Of a stretch of 64,000 nucleotides of DNA, positions 1 to 8,246 are shown in pieces. The translations under genes were made by a program, and so were the position numbers. The stretch is from positions 1 to 64,000 of the forward strand of contig JAFGAR010000064.1 in NCBI GenBank assembly GCA_016933575.1, in the 5' to 3' direction. The stretch comes from Candidatus Thorarchaeota archaeon (lineage in GTDB: Archaea; Asgardarchaeota; Thorarchaeia; Thorarchaeales; Thorarchaeaceae). The notes beneath the pieces were generated by a model. It was not told the origin of the DNA and did no database searches. It saw nothing but the letters and a program-made list of their open reading frames with translations. The stretch's first letter is position 1. Each line of letters starts with the position of its first letter.

Positions 1-2
1 AA

Positions 3-734
3 TCAACTTGTGAAGACAATGAAGTAGAAATTGTGATCAATTCCACATTCAATGAAATTGTTCCTTATTGGCTTCTAATTAATTTCTGGCCACGTCTGTT
101 TGTTGATGTTTTCGGTTCAACTACTACAGGAGCGATATATGCAATTTCAATTTCAACAGATATTCTTGGAGATATGCAAATACATTCATTGTTCATATCA
201 ACTGAAGCAGAAGAGGGTCGAACAGCGGATCAGATTGAGGAAGATGGATACAACATAGTAGATATCACGCTTGATTTTATCGGACGCTATGCATCAATCA
301 TTGTTCTTGGTTCAGTTCTTGGCCTATTATGGAAAGCCATCGATAGTTTGTCGGCTATAATTGTTAACCTCCCCACGTTCTTAGCAGTGATTGGTTTGAT
401 GGCCTATTGGCTGGTAGCATTTGTTGGTTTCATCTTTATCATCGAATGGTTAGTTTCACCTGATGGAGATGGAAGAGATCCATGGGCAGGAGCTGGAGCT
501 ATGTTAGGATTGATGCTCGCCTTTTTTGCGGGTCCTCTTTGGGCTGCAATAACGGGATTATGGGCAATAGCTGGATGGTATGAAAAATGGAATCCATGGG
601 GTGGGTTTACTCAATCTAAGATGTGGAACTTTAAATGGTTCATTATCAGTTTTGTTACTAAGATTGTAGTACTTGTAGTATGCCTCCATTTCTTTGCAAG
701 GTACTACGCAATGGGAGTCAATTTAAGGATGTGA
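3..734 (+). CDS. Array 'large' membrane protein, 5'-truncated by the window edge
   Basis: The reading frame is open to the left window edge, so only the C-terminal 243 or so residues are present. The GTG at 33 is therefore probably internal. Near residues 21-33 it has P-Y-W-L-L-I-N-F-W-P-R-L-F, matching the W..W-P motif of the other large proteins at 4004, 5344 and 7391. After a polar stretch follow about four to five membrane helices and a Trp-rich loop, then a last helix. The gene ends in TGA overlapping the GTG of the next gene, so the two are probably translationally coupled. Family membership rests on motif, topology and position; overall identity looks low. Function unknown. Confidence 0.75.
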   Translation, partial: STCEDNEVEIVINSTFNEIVPYWLLINFWPRLFVDVFGSTTTGAIYAISISTDILGDMQIHSLFISTEAEEGRTADQIEEDGYNIVDITLDFIGRYASIIVLGSVLGLLWKAIDSLSAIIVNLPTFLAVIGLMAYWLVAFVGFIFIIEWLVSPDGDGRDPWAGAGAMLGLMLAFFAGPLWAAITGLWAIAGWYEKWNPWGGFTQSKMWNFKWFIISFVTKIVVLVVCLHFFARYYAMGVNLRM

Positions 735-1279
735 AGGGTATATTGATAGCAATCATATTCATATTATTACTAGGTACAATTGTGGCTGTTTGTGATCATT
801 ACTACAAAAAACCGGAGCCCAATAGATTTTTTAAATGGCTAGGCGCAAAGCTGTTTGGTGCATATTTCCGTAGCTTGATGATTTGGGAGCTACTTGTTAT
901 CACAATTTTCATCGTTGCATATTTCGATTTGTTTAAGCCCGAGTATTACTTCTCCAGCTTTGCCTTGTTCTATTGGTTCATAGGAGTGTTCGGGCTTTTC
1001 ATGACTGCTCTCTGGAATCATCTTAGATACTATCCTGTTGATAAGAAAGAATACTACCTGGGGCAATATTTGATAGAAGTATCTAAAGAAAAAGCGGCGC
1101 ACAATGAAGAAATGACTTTGTTCTTCACAAAACTAATCGCAGACTTTGAAAATCAACATGAGCATGAAAACTATGCTGAATATGAAGCAGCAAAGACTTA
1201 CTTCTTAAAAAGTGATGATGCGGTTGGGATTCGATTCAGGAAAATATACAAGGAGTTAATAGATTCAGGAAGTGAATGA
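731..1279 (+). CDS. Array 'small' membrane protein (about 182 aa)
   Basis: I chose the GTG at 731 because it overlaps the stop of the preceding gene (GTGA) and begins a hydrophobic helix directly; an ATG at 680 in the same frame lies deep inside the upstream gene. The protein has an N-terminal helix, a basic loop, two more helices around residues 50-100, then a soluble charged C-terminal half rich in Glu and Lys. This is the recurrent partner layout in the array (compare 4921, 6806, 8247). The soluble tail makes it longer than most partners. No enzyme motif is visible; function unknown. Confidence 0.7.
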   Translation: MKGILIAIIFILLLGTIVAVCDHYYKKPEPNRFFKWLGAKLFGAYFRSLMIWELLVITIFIVAYFDLFKPEYYFSSFALFYWFIGVFGLFMTALWNHLRYYPVDKKEYYLGQYLIEVSKEKAAHNEEMTLFFTKLIADFENQHEHENYAEYEAAKTYFLKSDDAVGIRFRKIYKELIDSGSE

Positions 1280-1540
1280 GTTCTATTTTGGGTAGGATTG
1301 GTAAATTCGCTTTCTGAAGAAAGTCAAATTCTTTTATGACTCTAGCAAATTTTCAAGAGATGGTATTCAGGTGGAATGCCTATTTTGGATGCTAAGATTG
1401 TTTCTTCATGTTCACACAACAAGTGTTCTTAGGAAAATATTTTGTTTTAGGATTTCCAACGATTACTGTTTTTCCGCTTTTGAGTTTTTAATGAAGAGGT
1501 TCCATTGATAAACACAGAAGACAAAAATAATACAAAAATC

Positions 1541-1849
1541 CGAGGACATGGGGGCAGTGGTCAATCCCGAGCAGGTCATCACCTGCAGCAGAATTTGATG
1601 CAGTACCTTCTATACAAATAATGATCTCTGGTATTGTTGCATTGGTTTTATGGGGAGCATTCAACATCACAAAATTGTACTCCGCAAGAGTAAATAGTTC
1701 AAAACCGTCTTTACTGAATTCCTAGAACGAGTACCCCTCAATCCCTTCCATGATGCAGGATATGGGGCCATTGTGTCAGGTCTTGCTCTTCTGGCCATTG
1801 GTTTTGGATTGATTGTGTTTGGAGTTCAATATGCTATGGGAATAATTTA
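1541..1849 (+). pseudogene. Decayed array 'large' gene with head fragment
   Basis: Bases 1544-1570 nearly match 5901-5927 of the intact head-bearing gene (first 15 bases identical) and encode D-M-G-A-V-V-N-P in place of D-M-G-A-V-A-N-P. The frame then stops. From about 1600 another frame encodes a membrane helix (I-S-G-I-V-A-L-V-L-W-G), which is broken by a stop at about 1723 and continues in a shifted frame through N-P-F-H-D-A-G and a last helix to the TAA at 1849. A small partner gene follows 16 bases later, as in intact cassettes. The preceding 1280-1540 stretch is AT-rich and I see nothing in it. Confidence 0.6.
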
Positions 1850-1865
1850 ATCAGGAGATACATGT

Positions 1866-2267
1866 ATGGCATCACTAGAGGTGGAAAACGCACTCGTAAT
1901 TCTGGAGATTGCAAGCCGCGTTGGAAATTTGATATTATTACTTATACTTACATATCCAGTAAGGTATGATGGAAGAAGAAGTGGTGTGAAAATAAGATTA
2001 TTTTGGAAAGTAGTTCTTAGATTACCAATCGTAACGGCTCTTCTCTTGTTTTGGGTATGCTCATTTCTGGTATCCCCTCTACTATTGCCATATGTGTTTC
2101 AGTTCGAACTATTCAATGAAATCATAGCAAACTGGGCTGGAATAATCTTTCCAATTATACCCTCAGGATTAGTGATAATCGCACTTCTTTCAAAATACTA
2201 TCCTCCTATCAAAGAGTCTTTCAGAGATGATTTCATCCACCAAGGGGAGGTTGATGGCACCAACTGA
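1866..2267 (+). CDS. Array 'small' membrane protein (133 aa)
   Basis: The ATG at 1866 follows AGGAGA at about 1854-1859. The protein has a first helix at residues 8-28, a loop rich in Arg and Lys (Y-D-G-R-R-S-G-V-K-I-R), and two further helices at about residues 48-75 and 88-110, with a short acidic C terminus. This three-helix, basic-loop layout recurs in the partner genes. It directly follows a decayed large gene, so it has lost its intact partner. It is a hypothetical protein; no family recognised. Confidence 0.65.
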   Translation: MASLEVENALVILEIASRVGNLILLLILTYPVRYDGRRSGVKIRLFWKVVLRLPIVTALLLFWVCSFLVSPLLLPYVFQFELFNEIIANWAGIIFPIIPSGLVIIALLSKYYPPIKESFRDDFIHQGEVDGTN

Positions 2268-2315
2268 TACTGACGATATGATTGTGATGAAACGGGTAAG
2301 GCGTGGTGAAGATAT

Positions 2316-2621
2316 ATGCAACCTCTACTATTCTTCTCTTTGTTCATGTTCGCCTTTATGATATACCTTGATAATCGAGGCAAAAACGTCAAACCAGAAT
2401 CAATGATCCAAAAAATCGACTCAGTGCTCTTCTCCAGTGTCCGTCGGGCAATGGTTGTGTACTTCATTAGCGGCCTTGGAGTTCCTATTGACATCATTCT
2501 CTTTACCTATTCCGATTATTTGATCGAGCCCCTGTTATTCAGTGGTCTTTATTGCATCAGTTTACTGGTGGTGATCCTTGGTTCTGTTTTCTATGCTAGG
2601 AATCGTGAGAGAGGAAATTGA
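2316..2621 (+). CDS. Array 'small' membrane protein (101 aa)
   Basis: It starts at ATG 2316, with GGTGAAG a few bases upstream. The product has an N-terminal helix, a basic loop (N-R-G-K-N-V-K-P-E-S), and two more helices, ending in a charged A-R-N-R-E-R-G-N tail. The loop resembles the V-A-V-R-P-E-S-K loop of the partner gene at 4921, which supports common descent. It is shorter than the others and follows another small gene with no large gene between, so the large member of this copy appears to be lost. Function unknown. Confidence 0.55.
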   Translation: MQPLLFFSLFMFAFMIYLDNRGKNVKPESMIQKIDSVLFSSVRRAMVVYFISGLGVPIDIILFTYSDYLIEPLLFSGLYCISLLVVILGSVFYARNRERGN

Positions 2622-2626
2622 AGTAA

Positions 2627-2836
2627 TGCAAAGCGAAACCTGAGTACAGCTCATCCAATAGGGAGCTCCAATCCCATTCTTTCAAGCCATTCCTGCCTTA
2701 TCCTACAGCAACATTCTTTATTTGGAAGGTTGTAGAGGTAATAACAATAGGTTCACTTGCAGTTAGATTTGTGATAATCGTGGCTGGTCTAATGCTGCTA
2801 TCAATTGTTTTGCAATACAGGGTAGGGAATTTTTAA
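2627..2836 (+). pseudogene. C-terminal remnant of an array 'large' gene
   Basis: An open frame with no plausible start runs from the stop of the previous gene's neighbourhood to TAA at 2834-2836. It encodes F-K-P-F-L-P-Y-P followed by two closely spaced hydrophobic segments ending Y-R-V-G-N-F. This resembles the end of the other large proteins, where a Pro/aromatic loop precedes a last helix. It abuts the small gene at 2838 by one base, the spacing expected of a large-small pair. The call is by position and layout; sequence similarity is weak. Confidence 0.45.
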
Positions 2837-2837
2837 A

Positions 2838-3212
2838 ATGATAGACATGATAGTAGGAATCGCTCTTCTGGCCTTTACTGGAGTCCTTATAATTTGCATT
2901 CCTGCGGTCATTGGAGGATTGACATTTCGATGGATTGGAGCATCCACTAATAATGTGAAGACATATGGAACCTATCAGACAAGGATGGATTACATATTTG
3001 ACATTATGTCTTTGATACCATCGTTCGTTGTCAGTTATGTTTGGAGCGCATATCTTCTGACATTTATCTTTGAGGTGTTGACAGGATATGCGCCTCTATA
3101 CACTGCAATTGGAGGAACAATTGTTATGTGGATTCTGTTAGCCTTATTCATCTGGAAGATACGTCAAATAAGGCATAACATGTTAGAAAATGGGCAATTC
3201 TCAAAGAACTAG
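2838..3212 (+). CDS. Array 'small' membrane protein (124 aa)
   Basis: The ATG at 2838 begins a first helix (residues 1-28). A loop containing Y-G-T-Y-Q-T-R-M follows, then two helices at about residues 55-80 and 88-108, and a basic C terminus (W-K-I-R-Q-I-R-H). This is the partner topology of the array. No clear ribosome binding site precedes it, which suits translation coupled to the now-decayed gene upstream. Hypothetical protein; function unknown. Confidence 0.6.
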   Translation: MIDMIVGIALLAFTGVLIICIPAVIGGLTFRWIGASTNNVKTYGTYQTRMDYIFDIMSLIPSFVVSYVWSAYLLTFIFEVLTGYAPLYTAIGGTIVMWILLALFIWKIRQIRHNMLENGQFSKN

Positions 3213-3218
3213 ACTACA

Positions 3219-3530
3219 ATGAGGCAAACCTCATTCAAATGCAATGGAGAATGCTCACTGCTTGCTCTAAACAAGGCTGATGCGAATCGTTGTGCTATTC
3301 TCGATATGCAGGAAAAAACTTCTGGTGTAAAGTCACTAACGAAGTACTTTGAAGAAACCTACTACAAAGGGAACAAGGTAAACACGGGTTGGGAGAGCCG
3401 GAAGCACTTTAGACTCATGTTCGGGTAGCTCGTGGTCTTCCTTACGATTGTGTTTGTAGCAGCAGGTATATTGCTTGGATGGTTCGACTCATGGAAGGTA
3501 AACAACGTAGGTTCTCAAATGGCAACATAA
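3219..3530 (+). pseudogene. Remnant of an array 'large' gene with in-frame TAG
   Basis: From ATG 3219 a frame of 69 codons ends at TAG 3426-3428. Beyond that stop the same frame continues for 33 codons with a well-formed helix (L-V-V-F-L-T-I-V-F-V-A-A-G-I-L-L-G-W) to TAA 3528-3530. The stretch before the stop (N-T-G-W-E-S-R-K-H-F-R-L) resembles the loop before the last helix in the large gene at 5344. The simplest reading is a nonsense mutation in a gene already truncated at its 5' end. The first part lacks membrane helices, so the remainder is heavily rearranged. Confidence 0.5.
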
Positions 3531-3550
3531 GTTACTAGGAAGGTGTAAGT

Positions 3551-3937
3551 ATGAGCTACTATGAATTTGGAGTATTCGTGATAGTTCTCACATGTGGTCT
3601 CTTACTCTGGTTACTACTGCGCAACTATCGTTGGATAGCGGTACGTCTCTCACGCTCTTTAGCTCAGAAAGGACAAGACACCAGCGGCATTAGGGGCTCT
3701 TGGTATGTCCAGAACATTTCCACAGTGTGGAGATCGCGTATCTATCACGTCATGGAGATAACTCTGCCAGCTGCAACAGTAATCATACTTGCAATAGCTC
3801 TGATACCATCATCTGGTTATGAACTGGCATTGCTCTTCTTAGTCATGTTTCCACTACTTGTGTTTGAGGGGTTCATGATGGGCTCGAGGATTTACAAGAT
3901 GCGGCTATCACCAGTAGTGAGTGAAGAAAAAGTATAG
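3551..3937 (+). CDS. Array 'small' membrane protein (128 aa)
   Basis: The ATG at 3551 follows GGAAGGTG with suitable spacing. The product has a first helix (residues 5-24), a strongly basic loop (L-L-R-N-Y-R-W-I-A-V-R-L-S-R), and two helices at about residues 72-112, with a charged tail. It follows the decayed large gene at 3219. It matches the three-helix partner layout and shows no enzymatic motif. Function unknown. Confidence 0.65.
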   Translation: MSYYEFGVFVIVLTCGLLLWLLLRNYRWIAVRLSRSLAQKGQDTSGIRGSWYVQNISTVWRSRIYHVMEITLPAATVIILAIALIPSSGYELALLFLVMFPLLVFEGFMMGSRIYKMRLSPVVSEEKV

Positions 3938-4003
3938 GTGGCTATTACCTAGTCCTAACAACGCAGAAGACTACTAAATGCATATAGGAAAGTCGGTGCA
4001 GAC

Positions 4004-4897
4004 TTGTTGTTCTCCATGGCAGTGAAGGGATTCATGGGTCAGGGGTATGCGTCAAACCCCATGCTGGACATGCGCATCTATGATATCAACACGGTTGCAC
4101 AACCGAATAGAGTGGTTCCCGAAGCTCCGACACCAGAAGAGCCTACGGACTGTGATGGAACTACGTCTCTATCTGTTGAAACTACAGAAGCTATGGAGGA
4201 TGATTTTACAGCGTCGTCATTACGCATTGTCACATACTGGGCAGGATTGTGGCCTCTCCTCCACTTTTTTGTTGATGCGCCGCTTGCCCCTGATCAGATA
4301 CCTGAAGAACATCCTGCTAAACCTGCACAGGGAAAAATGCTACATTTTCATACAGCAAAGAACCTCCTTGGAAATATTGAGCAACAGGAAGTTTATACTC
4401 TTGGAGATAGCTCCTTCGGAAAGCCTAGTGATGCCATTATAGGCCAGCAAGTCGCTCTCTTAGCTACCATAATAAAAGGATCATTAAATCTCGCTCTAAT
4501 AGGTCTGGAAATCGCAGCGACAGCAGGCATAGCACCTGCAATAGTAGCATTTATTGCATCTACGGTCATATTGACCTTAGCGTTTTTTGGGATGTACCAT
4601 TGGTACACACAAATGATGCTCGAAAAAGGTAGTTGGACACACTACACATGTTTTTGGGTTTGGCTTGTGTTGGGATTAGGATTTATTTTGCAAATGGTAT
4701 TTAATGCCGTCGCAGCATTATTCTTAGGCTTGATTGCGCCAATGACACCTGTTGCAAAAGTAGCATCAGAGTGGTTAGCAGGACTTAATCCGTTTAGAGC
4801 TATAGCTTCAGGAGCTAAGCTGGCATTCTTCTATATGCTTGCAATGGCAGTATATTGCTTCGACATAGCTATCAGGCATCTGATACAATCATTCTAA
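4004..4897 (+). CDS. Array 'large' membrane protein, headless form (297 aa)
   Basis: TTG 4004 or ATG 4016 could start it. The frame is open back to a stop at 3956, and the untranslated-looking part still reads like the head end (N-A-Y-R-K-V..). Residues 22-29 (D-M-R-I-Y-D-I-N) match the last strand of the head domain at 5344, followed by a Pro/Glu linker. The motif Y-W-A-G-L-W-P-L-L-H is at residues 78-87. After about 60 polar residues come roughly five membrane helices. A small partner follows 23 bases downstream. Unknown function; a paralogue of 5344 and 7391. Confidence 0.75.
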   Translation: MLFSMAVKGFMGQGYASNPMLDMRIYDINTVAQPNRVVPEAPTPEEPTDCDGTTSLSVETTEAMEDDFTASSLRIVTYWAGLWPLLHFFVDAPLAPDQIPEEHPAKPAQGKMLHFHTAKNLLGNIEQQEVYTLGDSSFGKPSDAIIGQQVALLATIIKGSLNLALIGLEIAATAGIAPAIVAFIASTVILTLAFFGMYHWYTQMMLEKGSWTHYTCFWVWLVLGLGFILQMVFNAVAALFLGLIAPMTPVAKVASEWLAGLNPFRAIASGAKLAFFYMLAMAVYCFDIAIRHLIQSF

Positions 4898-4920
4898 AAT
4901 CAAGGAGGAGATGGTGAATA

Positions 4921-5298
4921 GTGGAAATTGTACTATTTCTTGTTTATATCGTTACTATTGTAATATTCATCTTGCCTACTCTGCTATTTCAGGGGATAAG
5001 GCTTCGTCGCACATTGCAGACAATGGGTGTTGCAGTCAGACCCGAATCGAAGTACGAGACTCGGGCTAGTAGAACAATACAAGGTAAATACAGTGACCTA
5101 ATTCAATTAGTAGTATTTGTGATACCAATATTCACCTGCTTCCTTGGACTCATCCTCTGGCCTACAATTCTTCAAGAACCTATCTCAAGTTACGTGACGT
5201 TTCTAATCCTATTCATGATAGTCATATACCTCTCTATTGTACCACTACGTCTGTTCATAGAGAGATGGGTGAGATACAGGCTCTCCGACGCACCATAA
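4921..5298 (+). CDS. Array 'small' membrane protein (125 aa)
   Basis: It starts at GTG 4921. A strong GGAGGAGA lies at 4904-4911, and the start context GGTGAATAGTGGAAATT closely matches that of the partner gene at 8247, which fixes both starts. First helix residues 3-24; basic loop with R-L-R-R-T-L and V-R-P-E-S-K-Y-E-T-R; two helices at about residues 58-108; basic end (E-R-W-V-R-Y-R-L). It belongs to the large gene ending at 4897. Function unknown, but the coupling suggests the two proteins act together in the membrane. Confidence 0.7.
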   Translation: MEIVLFLVYIVTIVIFILPTLLFQGIRLRRTLQTMGVAVRPESKYETRASRTIQGKYSDLIQLVVFVIPIFTCFLGLILWPTILQEPISSYVTFLILFMIVIYLSIVPLRLFIERWVRYRLSDAP

Positions 5299-5343
5299 CT
5301 GTTTCTTCCAAAAACGCACTAAGCAAAAGGGCACGGGAGATAC

Positions 5344-6798
5344 TTGGAAACACGGATTCACGATATCAACGTCGTAGCGGACTTGAAGTGGAATCAACGT
5401 GCTGTAACACTCCTGGATCCATGCGATACTATGGATAACTTTGAGAAGGATCCTAATTTCGGATGGGGCACGGTTTCAGCAGGAGAACTCTATGTTCCCT
5501 CCGGTCAGAGCTATATGACCTCTACTGGTATCCCTACAACTCCCGCAGGTTGGCACGGACCTACATATGTCTATGAACTTGAAGCTCCCTTCAGTCTGTA
5601 CAACCTGTACCTCTTTAGTATTCATGGTGAACTATTTCAGTACTATGACCAGATGGGGCTCACAGAGATCGCCCTGTTCGATGTGGACAAACAACCAGTG
5701 TTGTACATGTACTGGGGTGATTCGTGGCTTGGAGAAAATAAGGGATATTTCCATGTAGTCTACTATCCACAGGGTGGAAGTGCGGTCTCCGACACAACCG
5801 GGTACATCTATACCTCCTTCTACCGTATCGGTGAGTTCAGGGTGATCGGTGGTCATGTGACCTATAAGATCAAGGACCCGGGTGGAACCCTCCAGAGCGG
5901 GGACATGGGGGCAGTAGCCAACCCCTATCGCCAGATCAAGTACCTTGCTATCCGGATGGAGCGCTACTCTGGTTACGCTATGAACGACATGCGCCTTCAC
6001 GCTGTCAACCTCTATGCTGACCAGGAGACCCTGGTGCCGGAGCCGGAGGCTGCGGATGGAACTCCAGAAGGATATAATCCTTGTCCAGAAGCGACGAGTT
6101 TTGTTGATTTATTGGTTGGCATGGCAATTGCTAATACTGTTTCGTGGTGGACTGGTTGGTGGCCTCTACTACACTCAAGAACTACAGGTACACTTGCATC
6201 TGGGGCAACATATGCATATCAAATGTCTGTAGATCTTCTTAGTAATGTTGCTATGGAAGATTTTGCTGTAGATACTCCAGCGGATGACCAGCTGACTGAC
6301 GAACAAATCAATCTAATGGCTCAGACTAGTGTTTTGGACCTCTTTGCTGAAGCTTTCACTATTGATGCTGCTATTCTTTGGGGTGCATCGATTGTTATGG
6401 GTACAATTGACATACTTCTTGCGGTAATTACGAAAGTTCCTACTCCACCACAGCTTGTGTTACTAGCTGTTCTTGTCTTAGCATATACTGGAGCTATGCT
6501 TTTAGGACTTGCTGCACTCTGGGAAGGCTTATTATCAGGAAGAATATCTGCATCTGCTGCGTACGCTATTTTAGTAGTAACACTTACATCTTTGGTTTTC
6601 GAAGGTATTCTTGCAAGTATAAATGGATGGAAAATTTTCGCAGATTGGTGGAACCACTACAAACAGGCAAGCAAGAAGCTCTGGGCAAAAAGATATTGCT
6701 TCATGTCCTGGGTGATTTTTTGTGTGAAGATGATGTTTATAGCCATTGTACTTGCAATGACAGTCAGGGTCTACGACTTCTGGATTCAGGGATATTGA
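5344..6798 (+). CDS. Array 'large' membrane protein with complete beta-sandwich-like head (484 aa)
   Basis: The start is uncertain: TTG 5344 follows GGGAGA, but the frame opens at 5323 with more head-like sequence. Residues 1-13 (T-R-I-H-D-I-N-V-V-A-D) look like the end of a previous head copy. Residues 14-226 are a new domain, rich in beta and aromatic residues, ending D-M-R-L-H-A-V-N-L-Y-A-D. The last strand recalls LamG/concanavalin-like or DUF2341-type folds; this is fold-level inference only. A Pro/Glu linker (227-240) precedes W-T-G-W-W-P-L-L-H (269-277) and about five helices. The head is GC-rich in codon choice, whereas the membrane part is AT-rich, so the gene looks mosaic. A small partner follows at 6806. 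Confidence 0.75.
   Translation: METRIHDINVVADLKWNQRAVTLLDPCDTMDNFEKDPNFGWGTVSAGELYVPSGQSYMTSTGIPTTPAGWHGPTYVYELEAPFSLYNLYLFSIHGELFQYYDQMGLTEIALFDVDKQPVLYMYWGDSWLGENKGYFHVVYYPQGGSAVSDTTGYIYTSFYRIGEFRVIGGHVTYKIKDPGGTLQSGDMGAVANPYRQIKYLAIRMERYSGYAMNDMRLHAVNLYADQETLVPEPEAADGTPEGYNPCPEATSFVDLLVGMAIANTVSWWTGWWPLLHSRTTGTLASGATYAYQMSVDLLSNVAMEDFAVDTPADDQLTDEQINLMAQTSVLDLFAEAFTIDAAILWGASIVMGTIDILLAVITKVPTPPQLVLLAVLVLAYTGAMLLGLAALWEGLLSGRISASAAYAILVVTLTSLVFEGILASINGWKIFADWWNHYKQASKKLWAKRYCFMSWVIFCVKMMFIAIVLAMTVRVYDFWIQGY
5938..6072 (+). repeat. Head-end repeat copy 1
   Basis: This GC-rich coding segment encodes the last strands of the head plus the V-P-E-P-E-A-A-D-G linker. It matches 7373-7495 at about 90% by eye (about 11 differences in 123 bases, with the last 45 or so bases identical). 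It also matches the shorter or decayed copies at 8650-8761 and 9517-9604. The trailing ACTCCAGAAGGA recurs after copy 4. Confidence 0.85.
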
Positions 6799-6805
6799 GG
6801 ATGGT

Positions 6806-7345
6806 GTGATGATGATCGGTCTGTCTTTGTTACTTGGCGCAATGACACTTTTCATTGCATTATTGATACTAGAGATAATCATCAGGTTTCAGAGAGGGAG
6901 TTCTCTTCAACGAAACTACACCCGGATTGCCACCTCACCCAATCTCAATCTTGTTCTCTACGAACTTGTAGCTATCCTTGTCACGATTGGACTCCCACTC
7001 TATATAGAAGAGAGTCAACATCCCTTCTTGATAGAGGTCTGGCCAACGGTAATCCAGAGAATGACTATAGGATTGATGAGTGTTGTTGGAGTATTGGTGA
7101 TTCACATAGTTCGATATGGACGTCTAGGTCTTGATAAGAGATACGCACAAAGAATCTATGATGTTGCAGCCTCAAATGCGGAGTACGATGAAATACCTGA
7201 AAGAGGTCTAGAAGAGGCAATTGCTTTAGTGAATACTCTGAGATCCAACAGTCCAGCAGCTACCGAAAGAGGATTCCTCGAATATCTCTCATCTCGTGAT
7301 GATAGATTGGGTGAAATTGCTAGAGAGAAACTTGTAGCTATATGA
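6806..7345 (+). CDS. Array 'small' membrane protein with helical C-terminal tail (179 aa)
   Basis: The starts GTG 6806, ATG 6809 and ATG 6812 are consecutive; GAGGA at 6797-6801, overlapping the stop of the large gene, favours ATG 6809. Helix 1 is at residues 5-26, followed by a basic loop and helices at about residues 49-65 and 86-105. A soluble tail of about 70 residues contains two amphipathic helices (E-R-G-L-E-E-A-I-A-L-V..., R-G-F-L-E-Y-L-S-S-R-D-D-R-L), resembling a HEAT-type helical pair. A related tail is seen in the open frame at 9693-10061. Function unknown. Confidence 0.7.
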   Translation: MMMIGLSLLLGAMTLFIALLILEIIIRFQRGSSLQRNYTRIATSPNLNLVLYELVAILVTIGLPLYIEESQHPFLIEVWPTVIQRMTIGLMSVVGVLVIHIVRYGRLGLDKRYAQRIYDVAASNAEYDEIPERGLEEAIALVNTLRSNSPAATERGFLEYLSSRDDRLGEIAREKLVAI

Positions 7346-7372
7346 TCCATAGATAGAATATCGTTTTTCGAG

Positions 7373-7495
7373 AAGTACCTTGCCATCCGGATGGAACGCG
7401 CCTCTGGCTACACCATGAACGACATGCGCCTCCACACGGTCAACCTCTACGCTGACCAGGAGACCCTGGTGCCGGAGCCGGAGGCTGCGGATGGA
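7373..7495 (+). repeat. Head-end repeat copy 2
   Basis: Second copy of the GC-rich head-end repeat (see 5938). It begins 28 bases after the stop of the small gene, inside the same open frame as the large gene at 7391. The rest of the head is absent, so the copy is truncated at its left side. Confidence 0.85.
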
Positions 7496-8230
7496 TCATA
7501 CCAATCTATGAGCGAGCATGATACATCTGAAGGCAATCCTTATGTTAATCAGGCAGATAATTCCGTAGAAGTATATTGGACTGGATGGTGGCCTGAAGTT
7601 CATGTTTTAATTACTCAAGAATTATCAGTAGTTTGCAGTGTTTTCCTACACGTTAAGGTGGACCTAATAGGAAGTTTTGATGTGGTTGAAAGTGATTCAA
7701 ACTTTTTTGGACTTCAAGCAATGACCACAACTGATCAGGAACAAGCTGAAGAAGATACGGAGGATATGGCGGATTCAATTTGGAGTGATCTATCAAATGT
7801 ACTTGCCGTAGCAGTAGCAATTTCATCGTTGGCGTTAGTAGTATGTACAATTCTCATGCAAATTACCGGTGTTTGGCAACCTTGGCTACTCTCGCTTATG
7901 TTTTGGTTTGGGTCAGTCCTTGCTTTGATGGTCGAGCTCTACAACCAATGCATATCCAATGATATAACTGGTCCATTTGCAGCTTTGAAATACTTCATCA
8001 TGGTTTGCTCACTCCTAGGAGTTGTTGTTGGGTCCTTAGGTACGTTATGGATGATTGGGTGCAGGGGATGGACACGAATAACACAATACTGGACACACGG
8101 AAGATACTTCAAAATAAATTCGGAAACAGGATGGAAGGGACGTTCAAGTTCGGGTAATCTTATCGCTGCCTTGGTCTTATTGGGAGTGTTATTATTGCTA
8201 TCGTATTCATTATATACATATAACGAATAA
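7391..8230 (+). CDS. Array 'large' membrane protein, headless form (279 aa)
   Basis: The ATG at 7391 sits inside the head-end repeat and has no evident Shine-Dalgarno sequence. The frame is open from the stop at 7343, so the gene looks as if its 5' head was deleted. Residues 9-22 carry the D-M-R-L-H-T-V-N-L-Y-A-D strand, residues 26-35 the Pro/Glu linker, and residues 62-71 Y-W-T-G-W-W-P-E-V-H. An acidic segment (residues 112-128) is followed by four to five helices. Whether it is still expressed is unclear. The small partner starts 16 bases downstream. Confidence 0.65.
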   Translation: MERASGYTMNDMRLHTVNLYADQETLVPEPEAADGSYQSMSEHDTSEGNPYVNQADNSVEVYWTGWWPEVHVLITQELSVVCSVFLHVKVDLIGSFDVVESDSNFFGLQAMTTTDQEQAEEDTEDMADSIWSDLSNVLAVAVAISSLALVVCTILMQITGVWQPWLLSLMFWFGSVLALMVELYNQCISNDITGPFAALKYFIMVCSLLGVVVGSLGTLWMIGCRGWTRITQYWTHGRYFKINSETGWKGRSSSGNLIAALVLLGVLLLLSYSLYTYNE

Positions 8231-8246
8231 TTAAGAGGTGAACATA

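Noticed and set aside
1488..1670. Minus-strand 60-codon frame
   Set aside because: It overlaps the head fragment and the pseudogene on the other strand and resembles nothing recognisable.
3426..3428. TAG read as pyrrolysine
   Set aside because: No Pyl-inserting context such as a methylamine methyltransferase is present and the surrounding gene is truncated, so a nonsense mutation is simpler.
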